Shown piece after piece: positions 6,595 to 13,422 of a stretch of 20,525 nucleotides of DNA (positions are counted from its first letter, which is position 1; the number at the start of each line of letters is the position of its first letter). The position numbers were made by a program, and so were the translations under genes. Source of the DNA: DASVSE01 sp036399715. Its GTDB lineage: Bacteria > Bacteroidota > Rhodothermia > Rhodothermales > Rubricoccaceae. The notes beneath the pieces are model-generated. The model was given only the letters and a program-made list of their open reading frames with translations, searched no databases and was not told the DNA's origin. The stretch spans positions 1 through 20,525 of the forward strand of contig DASWMO010000125.1 in assembly GCA_036399715.1 (NCBI GenBank). Direction: 5' to 3'.

Positions 6595-7626
6595 GTGCGA
6601 CCGACCGTTTCCCCGCGCTGGCTGTTCGCCGGAAAGGCCGCGCTGGCGGCCCTCGCCGTGGCCGGGCTCGTGCGGCTGGCGCACCCCACCGACGTGCGCG
6701 CGGCGTGGGCCGCGGTCGACGGGCGGTGGCTCGCGGCCGCACTCGCACTCATGCCGCTCAACGTGGCGCTCGACGCCGTGCGGTGGGGCCGCCTCGTGCA
6801 GCGCGTCGCGCCGGGCGTGCGGATGCGCGACGCCGTCGCGGCCGTCGTCGGATCGTACCCGCTGGGTCTGCTGACGCCCGCGCGCGTGGGCGATATGGTC
6901 GGGCGAGCGGCCCTCTTGCCGGGCGTGCCGAAGGGTGCCTCGGCCGCGCTCACGCTCGGCGAGCGCATGGCGACGCTGTGGTGCTGCCTCGTCGGCGGCG
7001 CGCTCGCGCTCGCCGTGAACCCCGTCGCGGGCGCGGCGCCCGACGCCGTCTGGACCGGCGTCGCCATGTGGGCCGTCGTGGCTGCGATCGGCCTCGGGGC
7101 GGCCATCGCGTCGCCGGCGGTGACCGGCCGGGTGCTCGCACGCGTCGTGCCGGTCGCAGCCGTGCGCCGGGCCGTCGGCGCATTCGAGCGCATCCCGCGC
7201 CGCGAGGCGGCGGTCCTCGTCGCGCTGTCGGCGCTGCGCTACGTCGTCTTCTCGACCCAGTTCGTGCTCCTCGTCCGCGCGTTCGCGCCCGAGGCGGCGT
7301 GGGTGCCCGTCGCGGCCGGCGTGGCGGTCGTGTACCTGCTCAAGAGCGCCGTGCCGCAGGTCACGCTCGGCGACCTCGGCGTGCGCGAGGGCGTCGCCGT
7401 GTTCGTACTCGCCGGGGCGGGCGTGCCTGCTGCTGCTGCCCTCAACGCGTCGCTCGCCGTGTTCGTGATCAACCTCGTTCTGCCGGCCGCGGCCGGAATC
7501 CCGCTGCTGGCACGCCTGCGCCCGGCGTCTCGCGCCGCGGCCCGAATGGCATCGGCTCGGACGGAGTCGGCGCGCGCGACGGCCCCCGAGGCCACGGTCG
7601 GCGACATGGCCAGGAGTGCCGCGTGA
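6595..7626 (+). CDS. Flippase-like / lysylphosphatidylglycerol-synthase-TM-type membrane protein
   Basis: The 343-residue product is a polytopic inner-membrane protein of the LPG_synthase_TM (UPF0104, flippase-like) group. Hydrophobic segments fall at about residues 11-26, 43-60, 121-142, 149-171, 199-223, 234-253, 264-290 and 296-316. Family-like spots are DAVRWGRLVQ (about 60-69), the SYPLGLLTPARVGD loop (about 86-99) and LKSAVPQVTLGDLGVREG (about 250-267), close to the family's P-x-x-x-G-D-x-G-x-R-E. A frame upstream to 6430 would add a 55-residue Arg/Pro-rich tail that is not hydrophobic, so GTG 6595 is preferred. It is the first gene of a four-gene operon; its stop overlaps the next GTG by 4 nt. 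Proteins of this group often accompany lipid-linked glycosylation. A lipid or glycolipid translocation role is inferred from context; no LPG-synthase catalytic domain is present. Confidence 0.82.
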   Translation: MRPTVSPRWLFAGKAALAALAVAGLVRLAHPTDVRAAWAAVDGRWLAAALALMPLNVALDAVRWGRLVQRVAPGVRMRDAVAAVVGSYPLGLLTPARVGDMVGRAALLPGVPKGASAALTLGERMATLWCCLVGGALALAVNPVAGAAPDAVWTGVAMWAVVAAIGLGAAIASPAVTGRVLARVVPVAAVRRAVGAFERIPRREAAVLVALSALRYVVFSTQFVLLVRAFAPEAAWVPVAAGVAVVYLLKSAVPQVTLGDLGVREGVAVFVLAGAGVPAAAALNASLAVFVINLVLPAAAGIPLLARLRPASRAAARMASARTESARATAPEATVGDMARSAA

Positions 7627-8855
7627 CCGCGGGCTGGATCCTCGTCGCGCTCGGCGCGGCCTACGCGGCACGCCTCGGCGGGTGGGCCGTCGGCCTGCAG
7701 CGCGTCTTCCGCGAGGCCGACGCGCGGGCACCCGTGCCCGACGCGCGCCTGCCGACGGTCACGGTCGTCGTGCCGGCCCGCAACGAGGAGGCGACGCTCG
7801 GCGCGTGCCTCGATTCGGTCCTCGCGCAGGACTACCCCGCGGGCCTGCTGAACGTCATCGTCGTCGACGACGACTCGACCGACGCCACGGCGGACGTCGT
7901 GATGGACCGGATGCGCGCGGCGTTCCTCGCCGCGCCGGGCGTTGCGCGCACCGAGCCCGACGACGATGCGCCCGACGAGGCTGACGAGCCGCCGGCCCGG
8001 CTGATGCTGATTCGGATCCCCGAGAACCGCCGCCGTGAGCGGGCGCACAAAAAGGCCGCGATCGAGAAGGCCGTTGCCCAGGCCACGGGCGAGTTGATCC
8101 TCACGACCGACGCCGACTGCACGGTCCCGCCGGGCTGGGCGCGCGCGCTCGCGAGCGCCTTCGACGGCCCCGAGACGGCGTTCGTCTCCGCCCCCGTCGC
8201 GTACACGCTCGGGCGCCGCCCGAGCCTCTTCGTGCGCGTGCAGGCGCTCGACTTTTTCGGCCTGATGGCCTGCGGCGCCGGCAGCATCGGCCTCGGGCGG
8301 CCGACGCTCGCCAACGGCGCCTCGGTCGCGTACCGCCGCGAAACGTTCGCGGCCCTCGGCGGCTTCTCGGGCGTGGACCACGTGACGTCCGGGGACGACG
8401 AGTTGCTGATGCAGAAGGTGGCCTACCAGACGCCGCTCGACGTGCGCTTCTGCCCCGACGGCGCCGCCGTCGTCGAGACGCTGCCCGTGCACACGCTGCG
8501 CGCGTTCGTGCACCAGCGGCGGCGGTGGGCGTCCAAGGGCGCGCTCTACCCGCCGCGCCTCCAGGCGATGCTGCTCGGCATCGGGGCCTTCTTCATCGCG
8601 CTCGTCGTGGCGGCCGTCGCGCTCCCGTTCGTGCCCGCGCTCGCGCCGTACCTCGCCGCCGCGGTCGCGCTCAAGGCGGCCGGCGACCTCGCGGTTCTGG
8701 TGCCGGCGACGCGGCGCTTCGGGCAGACGCGCCTGCTCTGGGGCTACCCCGCGCACCTCGTCCTGCACGCGCCGTACTCGCTGCTCGTCGCCGTCCTGGG
8801 CCTGCTCGGGGCCTCGTCGGGGTTCGAGTGGAAGGGGCGCCGCGTGGACCGGTGA
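7623..8855 (+). CDS. Family 2 glycosyltransferase, membrane-anchored (first of two)
   Basis: A 410-residue processive-type GT2. It has an N-terminal hydrophobic segment (about 4-19), then the GT-A domain with VVVPARNEE (48-56), VDDDSTD (81-87), the nucleotide-sugar metal motif TDADC (162-166), GDDELL (257-262) with the likely catalytic acid, and QRRRW (298-302). Three hydrophobic segments follow (about 316-337, 340-360 and 377-397), and a C-terminal FEWKGRR that often closes such enzymes. An acidic insert (EPDDDAPDEADEPP, 111-124) interrupts the GT-A domain. The GTG start lies in a GTGA overlap with the flippase-like gene. It would add a sugar from a nucleotide sugar to a lipid-linked or polar lipid acceptor at the inner face of the membrane. 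The exact sugar and acceptor are unknown. Confidence 0.9.
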   Translation: MTAGWILVALGAAYAARLGGWAVGLQRVFREADARAPVPDARLPTVTVVVPARNEEATLGACLDSVLAQDYPAGLLNVIVVDDDSTDATADVVMDRMRAAFLAAPGVARTEPDDDAPDEADEPPARLMLIRIPENRRRERAHKKAAIEKAVAQATGELILTTDADCTVPPGWARALASAFDGPETAFVSAPVAYTLGRRPSLFVRVQALDFFGLMACGAGSIGLGRPTLANGASVAYRRETFAALGGFSGVDHVTSGDDELLMQKVAYQTPLDVRFCPDGAAVVETLPVHTLRAFVHQRRRWASKGALYPPRLQAMLLGIGAFFIALVVAAVALPFVPALAPYLAAAVALKAAGDLAVLVPATRRFGQTRLLWGYPAHLVLHAPYSLLVAVLGLLGASSGFEWKGRRVDR

Positions 8856-9598
8856 CCGGTCGGCGCGCCATCTTCGCGGCGACGTTCCTGCGCGACACGG
8901 TCGGCGTGCGCCTCGCCGGACCCTTCGTGCCCGGCGCCGTCCTGCGCGGGCCACACCGCGACGCGGCCGGCCGGCCGCTGCTCTACGTCACGCTGGACGA
9001 CGGGCCCAACGCCGACGGGACGCCGCGGCTGCTCGACGCCCTCGCGGCCTGCGACGCCCACGCCGTCGCCTTCCTCTCGGCCGACCGTGCGGCTGCTTTC
9101 CCGGACCTCGCGCGGCAGTGGGCGACGGGCGGCCACCGCGCGGGCAACCATGGCGGCGCGCACCGCAGCGCGTGGGCGGTCCCGCGCGGCGAGGCCGTCC
9201 GCGAGATGGCGCGTGGCGAGCGCGTCCTCGAATCCGTTCTCGGCGAGGCGGTCCGCGACGTGCGCCCGCCGTACGGCCGCGTTACGCCGGGCCTCGTGCG
9301 CTGGGTCCGCGAGTTCGGCGCCGACGCGGCCGGCACCGAGGCGCCGAGACGGCTCGTGCTGTGGGACACGATGCCGGGCGACTACCTACCTTCCGCGGGC
9401 CCGGCCGTCCTCGCCGAGCGCCTCGTGCGCGCGGCCCGGCCCGGTGGCATCGTCGTGCTGCACGACGGCGCGCCGGCGGCCCGCGCCGCGGCGGCGCTCC
9501 GCCTCGCGCTGCCGCGCCTCGCCGCCGCCGGGTGGCGCTTCCCCGCCCTCCCCCCTGCCCCGTTCGGGCGGCCCGCCCTGCCCGACCTTCTCCCGTGA
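8852..9598 (+). CDS. NodB-domain polysaccharide deacetylase, apparently cytoplasmic
   Basis: The 248-residue product carries the five NodB motifs: TLDDGPN (D49 and D50), GNHGGAH with zinc ligands H100 and H104, RPPYG (138-142), WDTMPGDY (D172) and VVLHDG (H204, D205). All catalytic residues of a metal-dependent N- or O-deacetylase appear present. Unlike most secreted relatives, the N-terminus (MTGRRAIFAATFLRDTVGV) is not a convincing signal peptide, and no membrane segment follows. The enzyme therefore probably works on a precursor at the cytoplasmic side. GTG 8852 overlaps the preceding stop (GTGA), and the stop overlaps the next GTG in the same way. Its place between two glycosyltransferases suggests that one GT adds an N-acetylated sugar, which is then deacetylated before the next step. 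That order is inference. Confidence 0.88.
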   Translation: MTGRRAIFAATFLRDTVGVRLAGPFVPGAVLRGPHRDAAGRPLLYVTLDDGPNADGTPRLLDALAACDAHAVAFLSADRAAAFPDLARQWATGGHRAGNHGGAHRSAWAVPRGEAVREMARGERVLESVLGEAVRDVRPPYGRVTPGLVRWVREFGADAAGTEAPRRLVLWDTMPGDYLPSAGPAVLAERLVRAARPGGIVVLHDGAPAARAAAALRLALPRLAAAGWRFPALPPAPFGRPALPDLLP

Positions 9599-10800
9599 CC
9601 GCGCTCGACGCCTTCGTCCCCACGCTCGTCGCCGCAGTGGGCGGGTACGCGGCGTTCGCGGCCGCGCTCGCGTGGCGGACGGCCCGCACGGCCGTCCTCA
9701 CGCCTCCCCTCCCCGCCGCGCGCCTCCCGACGCTCGCCGTCGTCGTCGCCGCGCGCGACGAGGAGGCCTGCATCGGGCGGTGCCTCGATGCCCTCCTCGC
9801 GCAGGACTACCCCGCAGACCGCCTCGAAATCGTCGTCGCCGACGACGGCTCGACCGACCGCACGGCCGCTGTCGTGCGGTCGCGGATGCCGCGCCATCGC
9901 GACCTCGTCCTCGCCGGCGGCGACCCCAGCAGCGAACCCGGAGACGCCGCGCCCGACGGCTCGGCTGAGGGCGGCGGGCCGCGCGTGCGCCTCGTCCGCG
10001 TCCCCGAGGCCGCCGGCAAGCTTCACGGCAAGGCCCACGCGCTCCACACCGCCATCGAGACGACGCGCGCCGAGATCGTCCTAGTCACCGACGCTGACTG
10101 CGCGGCCCCGCCGCTCTGGGCACGCGCAACGGCGGCGCCCTTCGCCGACCCGGACGTCGGGCTCGTGTGCGGCTTCGCGCGCATCGACCCGCGGCCCGGC
10201 CACGCCTTCGACCGCGTGCAGGCGCTCGACTGGACGCTCCTCATCGGGGCCGTGAGCGCCCTCGCCGAGGCCGGCGTCCCGGCGACGGGCATGGGCAACA
10301 ACATGGCCGTCCGCCGCACGACCTACGACGCTGTCGGAGGCTACCCGGCCCTGCCGTTCTCGGTCACCGAGGACTTTACGCTCGTCCGCGCCGTCGCCGA
10401 GCGGACGCAGGCGCGCATCCGCTTCCCCGTCGGCGCCCCGACGACGGTGTGGACGCTGCCCGTGAACGGCGTCGCGGCGGCGTACCGGCAGCGGCGGCGC
10501 TGGGCGCGCGGCGGCCTCGCCGGCGGCCTGCCGGTCGTCGCGGCGTACGTCGGGCTGTGGCTCGTGCACGTGCTGCCGCTCGTGGGCCTCTGGCTCACAC
10601 CCGGCATCGCCGTCGCGTGCATCGCGGCCAAGACGCTCGCCGAGGGCGCGCTCCTCGCGGCCGTGCTGCGACGCGTCGGCGGGCGGGTGCGGTGGCTGGA
10701 CGTGCTCGGGCTTGAGGCCTTCCTGTTCGTGTACCTCGTCACGCTCCCGGCCGCGCTCGCGCTGTGGCCGCGCATCGGCTGGAAGGGCCGATCGCTCTAG
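9595..10800 (+). CDS. Family 2 glycosyltransferase, membrane-anchored (second of two)
   Basis: A 401-residue GT2 paralogous to the first enzyme of the operon. Motifs are VVAARDEE (50-57), VADDGSTD (81-88), VTDADC (164-169), a TEDF acidic motif (258-261) where the first enzyme has GDDE, and QRRRW (299-303). An N-terminal hydrophobic segment (about 8-26), C-terminal ones (about 312-334, 337-357, 372-392) and a final IGWKGRS match its partner's architecture. It also carries a low-complexity insert (about 108-128, rich in Gly/Asp/Ser/Pro) at the same place as the acidic insert of the first. The GTG start lies in a GTGA overlap with the deacetylase gene. It is the last operon gene, ending 75 bp before the AP2-like gene. 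Likely role: a second sugar addition in the same glycan or glycolipid. Confidence 0.9.
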   Translation: MTALDAFVPTLVAAVGGYAAFAAALAWRTARTAVLTPPLPAARLPTLAVVVAARDEEACIGRCLDALLAQDYPADRLEIVVADDGSTDRTAAVVRSRMPRHRDLVLAGGDPSSEPGDAAPDGSAEGGGPRVRLVRVPEAAGKLHGKAHALHTAIETTRAEIVLVTDADCAAPPLWARATAAPFADPDVGLVCGFARIDPRPGHAFDRVQALDWTLLIGAVSALAEAGVPATGMGNNMAVRRTTYDAVGGYPALPFSVTEDFTLVRAVAERTQARIRFPVGAPTTVWTLPVNGVAAAYRQRRRWARGGLAGGLPVVAAYVGLWLVHVLPLVGLWLTPGIAVACIAAKTLAEGALLAAVLRRVGGRVRWLDVLGLEAFLFVYLVTLPAALALWPRIGWKGRSL

Positions 10801-10823
10801 GGTGAGGCGTCGGGCACGGGCGG

Positions 10824-10855
10824 TTTTCGCGATGTAAAACAACGCATTACCTTCC
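10824..10855 (+). promoter_or_regulatory. Promoter of the AP2-like gene
   Basis: TTTTCG at 10824-10829 gives a near -33 element (TTTC at 10825-10828). After a 19-bp spacer comes the -7-like box TACCTTCC (10848-10855). The box ends 20 nt before ATG 10876, and the leader is pyrimidine-rich. This is the best match in the window to the Bacteroidota TTTG/TAnnTTTG layout. Confidence 0.55.
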
Positions 10856-10875
10856 GGAACTCTTCCCTCCTTGCC

Positions 10876-11388
10876 ATGCCCCGCTCCAAAGGGATCATCC
10901 GGATCGATTCGGACTCGACGCACGGCTGGCAGGTCCGCGTGTACCGCCACGGCAAGACGTTCTCGCGCCTGTTCTCGGACCGCAAGCACGGCTCGCGCGC
11001 GGCCTCGTTCGCCGCCGCCGAGGTGTACCGCGTGGGCCTTCTCGACGAGGTCGCCGCCCTGCCGACCGAGCCCGCGCAGCGGCGCCTCATCCGCCGCAAC
11101 CGCAGCAACTCGACGGGCGTCGTCGGCATCTCGCGGACGTTCAAGCGCGACCGCCGCGGCGTGCGCCACGAGGTCTACGCCGTCTCGTGGAACCCCGAGC
11201 CGGGCGTGGCCCGCGGGACGTCGTTCTCGATCGCGCGCTACGGCGAGGACACGGCCTTCGCGATGGCGTGCCAGCTCCGATGGGACAAGATGAAGGCCGT
11301 CTACGGCGAGCGCTACACCGTCCCGTCGTACCTCGACCTCGTCCGCCAGAAGGCCGCCGTCGACGCGAAAGCCGACAGCTACGCCTGA
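10876..11388 (+). CDS. Two-repeat AP2/ERF-like DNA-binding protein
   Basis: A basic 170-residue protein with two AP2-like units. The first (about 6-52) reads GIIRIDSDSTHGWQVRVYRHGK, then LFSDRKHGSRAASFAAAEVYR: a three-stranded sheet with Arg/Trp, followed by a helix. The second (about 82-140) reads GVVGISRTF, then EVYAVSWNPE, SFSIARYGEDTAFAMACQLR, with the same order and the helix after a KYGE-like turn. Bacterial AP2 proteins of this layout are annotated as pathogenesis-related/ERF-type factors; relatives also occur inside homing endonucleases, but no nuclease motif is seen here. Sequence-specific DNA binding is expected; targets are unknown. It has its own promoter, and its stop codon touches the end of the convergent SRPBCC gene with no gap. 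Family recognition is by pattern and would benefit from a profile search. Confidence 0.7.
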   Translation: MPRSKGIIRIDSDSTHGWQVRVYRHGKTFSRLFSDRKHGSRAASFAAAEVYRVGLLDEVAALPTEPAQRRLIRRNRSNSTGVVGISRTFKRDRRGVRHEVYAVSWNPEPGVARGTSFSIARYGEDTAFAMACQLRWDKMKAVYGERYTVPSYLDLVRQKAAVDAKADSYA

Positions 11389-11844
11389 TTACACGGCTTC
11401 GAGCCGGCCGGCGAACTGCTCCAGCATGCGACTGAACTCGCGCGTGACGGCCGCGACGACGAGCGGCCGCAGCAGGGCCGGGGCCGGAATCGAGAGGACG
11501 GCGTCGAGCACGAGGCGCGCGTCCGTCCCACCGTCCGCGCGAGGGACGAGGGCGACGTGCCCCGAGAATCGCGCGTTGCCGACGCCGTCCACGGGCGTCC
11601 ACGCGACCGTCTGCGCCGCCGCGTCGAACGTGTAGCGGCAGCCGTAGACGGTTTGCACGGCCACGCCCGGCGGCCCGATGGGCGCCATCGTCCAGACGAA
11701 CGCGTCGGGCTCGGACAGCGGCTCGATGCGCGCGACGTTCGGGAAGAGTGCGCCCCACGCGGGCACGTCCGACAGGAACGCGAACGCCGCCGCGGGCGCG
11801 AGGCGGAGCGCGGCCGTGCGGCGCGTCGAGACGGGGATCTCCAT
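11389..11844 (-). CDS. SRPBCC (START-like, helix-grip) family protein
   Basis: The 151-residue product starts MEIPVSTRRTAALRLAPAAAFAFLSDVPAWGALFPNV; F-x-x-L-x-D-x-x-x-W-x-x-L-F-P is common in polyketide-cyclase/START-like proteins. Alternating beta strands fill the middle, and a long C-terminal helix (about 120-150, including VTREFSRMLEQFAGRLEAV) completes the helix-grip fold. Such proteins bind small hydrophobic ligands; the ligand is unknown. The start is ATG 11844, overlapping the purQ stop (TGATG). A GTG one codon upstream (11847) would give a 4-nt GTGA overlap instead. Co-transcription with purQ is likely; a functional link is not evident. Confidence 0.78.
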   Translation of the reverse strand: MEIPVSTRRTAALRLAPAAAFAFLSDVPAWGALFPNVARIEPLSEPDAFVWTMAPIGPPGVAVQTVYGCRYTFDAAAQTVAWTPVDGVGNARFSGHVALVPRADGGTDARLVLDAVLSIPAPALLRPLVVAAVTREFSRMLEQFAGRLEAV

Positions 11845-12587
11845 CACGCCGCCTCGGCGGCCTGCCCCGCGATAGAGTCGAAGACGGACCGGAACAGGCG
11901 CGCGCCGTCGGCGCCCGACGCCGAGGCGTCGAGGCGGTGCCCGAGGAGGACCTCAACGCAGCGCTCGGGGTGTGGCATCATCCCGAGGACGTTGCCGCCG
12001 GCGTTGACGATGCCCGCGATGCCGCGGCTCGATCCGTTCGGGCTCGCCTCCGGTGTCGCCTCGCCGGCCGCGTCGACGTACCGGAAGACGACCCGGCCGT
12101 CGGCTTCGAGGCGGTCGAGGTTCGCCTCGGTGTCGACGTAGTTGCCCTCGCCGTGGGCGACGGGCACGGTCAGCGTCTCGCCTGCCGTCAGGCCGGCCGT
12201 GAACGGCGTCGCCGTCGTCTCGACGCGGATCCGCACGTCGCGGCAGACGAAGCGCTGGCTCGCGTTGCGGAGGAGCGCGCCAGGCAGCAGGCCCGCCTCG
12301 CAGAGGACCTGAAAGCCGTTGCACACGCCGAGGACGAGTCCGCCCTCGGACGCGAACCGCGCGACGTCGGCCATGACGGGCGAGACGCGCGCGATGGCGC
12401 CCGCGCGGAGGTAGTCGCCGTAGGAGAAGCCGCCCGGGATGATCACGAGGTCCGCAGGCCCGATGCGGTCATCCTTGTGCCACACGAACCGCGCCTCGGC
12501 GCCGAAGACGGTCCCGGCGGCGTGGTGCGCGTCGTGGTCGCAGTTGGAGCCGGGGAAGACGAGGACGGCGACGCGGGGGGCGGACAT
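11844..12587 (-). CDS. purQ: Phosphoribosylformylglycinamidine synthase, glutaminase subunit
   Basis: The 247-residue product is the class I glutamine amidotransferase subunit that supplies ammonia to PurL in step four of de novo purine synthesis. Its landmarks are VFPGSNCDHDA (10-20), IIPGGFSYGDYLRAGAIA (49-66), the nucleophile C89 in GVCNGFQ, and the His/Glu pair in MPHPER (H206, E208). VAHGEGNY (143-150) is also conserved. Length is slightly above the usual 220-235, owing to an insert near 175-188. No purL or purS is adjacent, so this is a scattered pathway gene. The likely promoter is TATCTTTC at 12647-12654, with a hairpin and T-tract between it and the ATG. It overlaps the downstream SRPBCC gene. 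Confidence 0.96.
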   Translation of the reverse strand: MSAPRVAVLVFPGSNCDHDAHHAAGTVFGAEARFVWHKDDRIGPADLVIIPGGFSYGDYLRAGAIARVSPVMADVARFASEGGLVLGVCNGFQVLCEAGLLPGALLRNASQRFVCRDVRIRVETTATPFTAGLTAGETLTVPVAHGEGNYVDTEANLDRLEADGRVVFRYVDAAGEATPEASPNGSSRGIAGIVNAGGNVLGMMPHPERCVEVLLGHRLDASASGADGARLFRSVFDSIAGQAAEAA

Positions 12588-12598
12588 CGGCAGACCGG

Positions 12599-12639
12599 AA
12601 AAAGACGCGGGGCGCGCCCGACCGTGCGGACGCGCCCCG
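12599..12639 (-). terminator. Hairpin plus T-tract between yceI and purQ
   Basis: A perfect 9-bp stem, CGGGGCGCG (12608-12616) with CGCGCCCCG (12631-12639), is followed on the minus strand by CGTC and then five T (12603-12599). This has the form of a rho-independent terminator for yceI, which ends at 12667. However, the likely purQ promoter box lies upstream of it (12654-12647), so the structure would also be in the purQ leader. Confidence 0.6.
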
Positions 12640-12646
12640 GGCGCCG

Positions 12647-12654
12647 GAAAGATA
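12647..12654 (-). promoter_or_regulatory. -7-like box for purQ
   Basis: Minus-strand TATCTTTC, followed by CGG, is close to TAnnTTTG. It lies 59 nt before the purQ ATG, much further than the 20-21 nt seen for other genes; the extra length holds the hairpin at 12608-12639. Confidence 0.45.
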
Positions 12655-12666
12655 GAGAGCGCCGGC

Positions 12667-13332
12667 TCAGCCCGCCGTCGCCTCGGCGTCGAGGACGAGC
12701 GTGACGAGGTGGCCGACGCCCGGCACGCCGCTGGGGAGGTCCTGGCCCCACGTCATGCCGAAGTCGCGGCGGTCGATCTCGCCCTCGGCGTGGAAGCCGG
12801 CGCGCGAGCCGCCGCGCGGGTCCGCGATGGGGCCTGCTGCGGTGACGCGGAGCGTGACGGGCCGCGTGACGCCGTGGAGCGTGAGGTCGCCGGTGAGGCG
12901 GAACGTGTTCGGGCCGGTCGGCTGGACGGCCGTGCTCGCGAACGTCATCGTCGGGTAGGTAGCGACGTCGAAAAAGTCGGCGGTCCGGAGGTGACCGTCA
13001 CGCGCGTCGACGTCGGTGTCGACCGAGGACGTCTGGACGGTTGCCTGGACGGTCGTCGCGGCGATGTTGGCAGGATCGAACGAGATGGAGCCCTCGAAAG
13101 CGTCGAACTCGCCCTCGACCTCCGCGAGGCCCATGTGGCGAATGCGGAAACCGACCGTCGAGTGGGCCGGGTCGAGGGTGTAGGTGCCGGCGGCCGGCAG
13201 AGTGGCCCCTGACCGGAGGCCAGCTGCACCGGCGGCCGGGGCGGCCGGGAGCGAAACGTCGCGGTCGGCCGTCGGGGCGGGGGCGAGGAAGAAGGCGGCG
13301 GCGAGAAGGGCCGCAGGGGCTGCGCGTAACAT
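12667..13332 (-). CDS. YceI family secreted lipid-binding protein
   Basis: The 221-residue protein has a signal peptide (MLRAAPAALLAAAFFLAPAPTA) and an Ala-rich linker, then a YceI lipocalin-like barrel. The marks are YTLDPAHSTVGFRIRHMGLAEVEG from about residue 51, ARDGHLRTADFFDVATYPTM (110-129), GDLTLHGVTRPV (148-159) and RRDFGMTW (188-195). YceI proteins bind long isoprenoid or amide chains in the periplasm and are often stress-induced. ATG 13332 is chosen because the signal peptide begins there and a TATATTGC box lies 21 nt upstream. The frame extends to 13512 without hydrophobic content. It is divergent from the DUF58 gene, and a palindrome overlaps its promoter. Confidence 0.92.
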   Translation of the reverse strand: MLRAAPAALLAAAFFLAPAPTADRDVSLPAAPAAGAAGLRSGATLPAAGTYTLDPAHSTVGFRIRHMGLAEVEGEFDAFEGSISFDPANIAATTVQATVQTSSVDTDVDARDGHLRTADFFDVATYPTMTFASTAVQPTGPNTFRLTGDLTLHGVTRPVTLRVTAAGPIADPRGGSRAGFHAEGEIDRRDFGMTWGQDLPSGVPGVGHLVTLVLDAEATAG

Positions 13333-13353
13333 GGGAGGCGGGGGTGGTGATTG

Positions 13354-13361
13354 GCAATATA
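13354..13361 (-). promoter_or_regulatory. -7-like box for yceI
   Basis: Minus-strand TATATTGC ends 21 nt before ATG 13332. Its upstream end overlaps the palindrome at 13359-13378, which would allow a bound repressor to block it. Confidence 0.4.
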
Positions 13362-13378
13362 CTCGTCGCGACAAGTAT
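13359..13378. promoter_or_regulatory. Palindromic operator candidate between yceI and the Bat operon
   Basis: The 20-bp element ATACTCGTCGCGACAAGTAT is palindromic at 18 of 20 positions (only the fifth-type pair C64/A73 fails within the core TACT-GTCGCGAC-AGTA), with the perfect core GTCGCGAC at 13365-13372. It overlaps the -7 box of yceI and lies 45 bp before the DUF58 start. Size and symmetry fit a dimeric regulator of MarR or similar type; the regulator is not identified here. Confidence 0.5.
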
Positions 13379-13422
13379 TTCATCTGCCGCCCCGCCGGCC
13401 CGTGCAGATTCTCCTGACGCCC

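Noticed and set aside
6333..7193. Extended N-terminus for dapF
   Set aside because: The extra 287 residues lie opposite the flippase-like gene, are Ala/Thr/Arg-rich, and are absent from the epimerase family; ATG 6332 has a promoter box at the right spacing.
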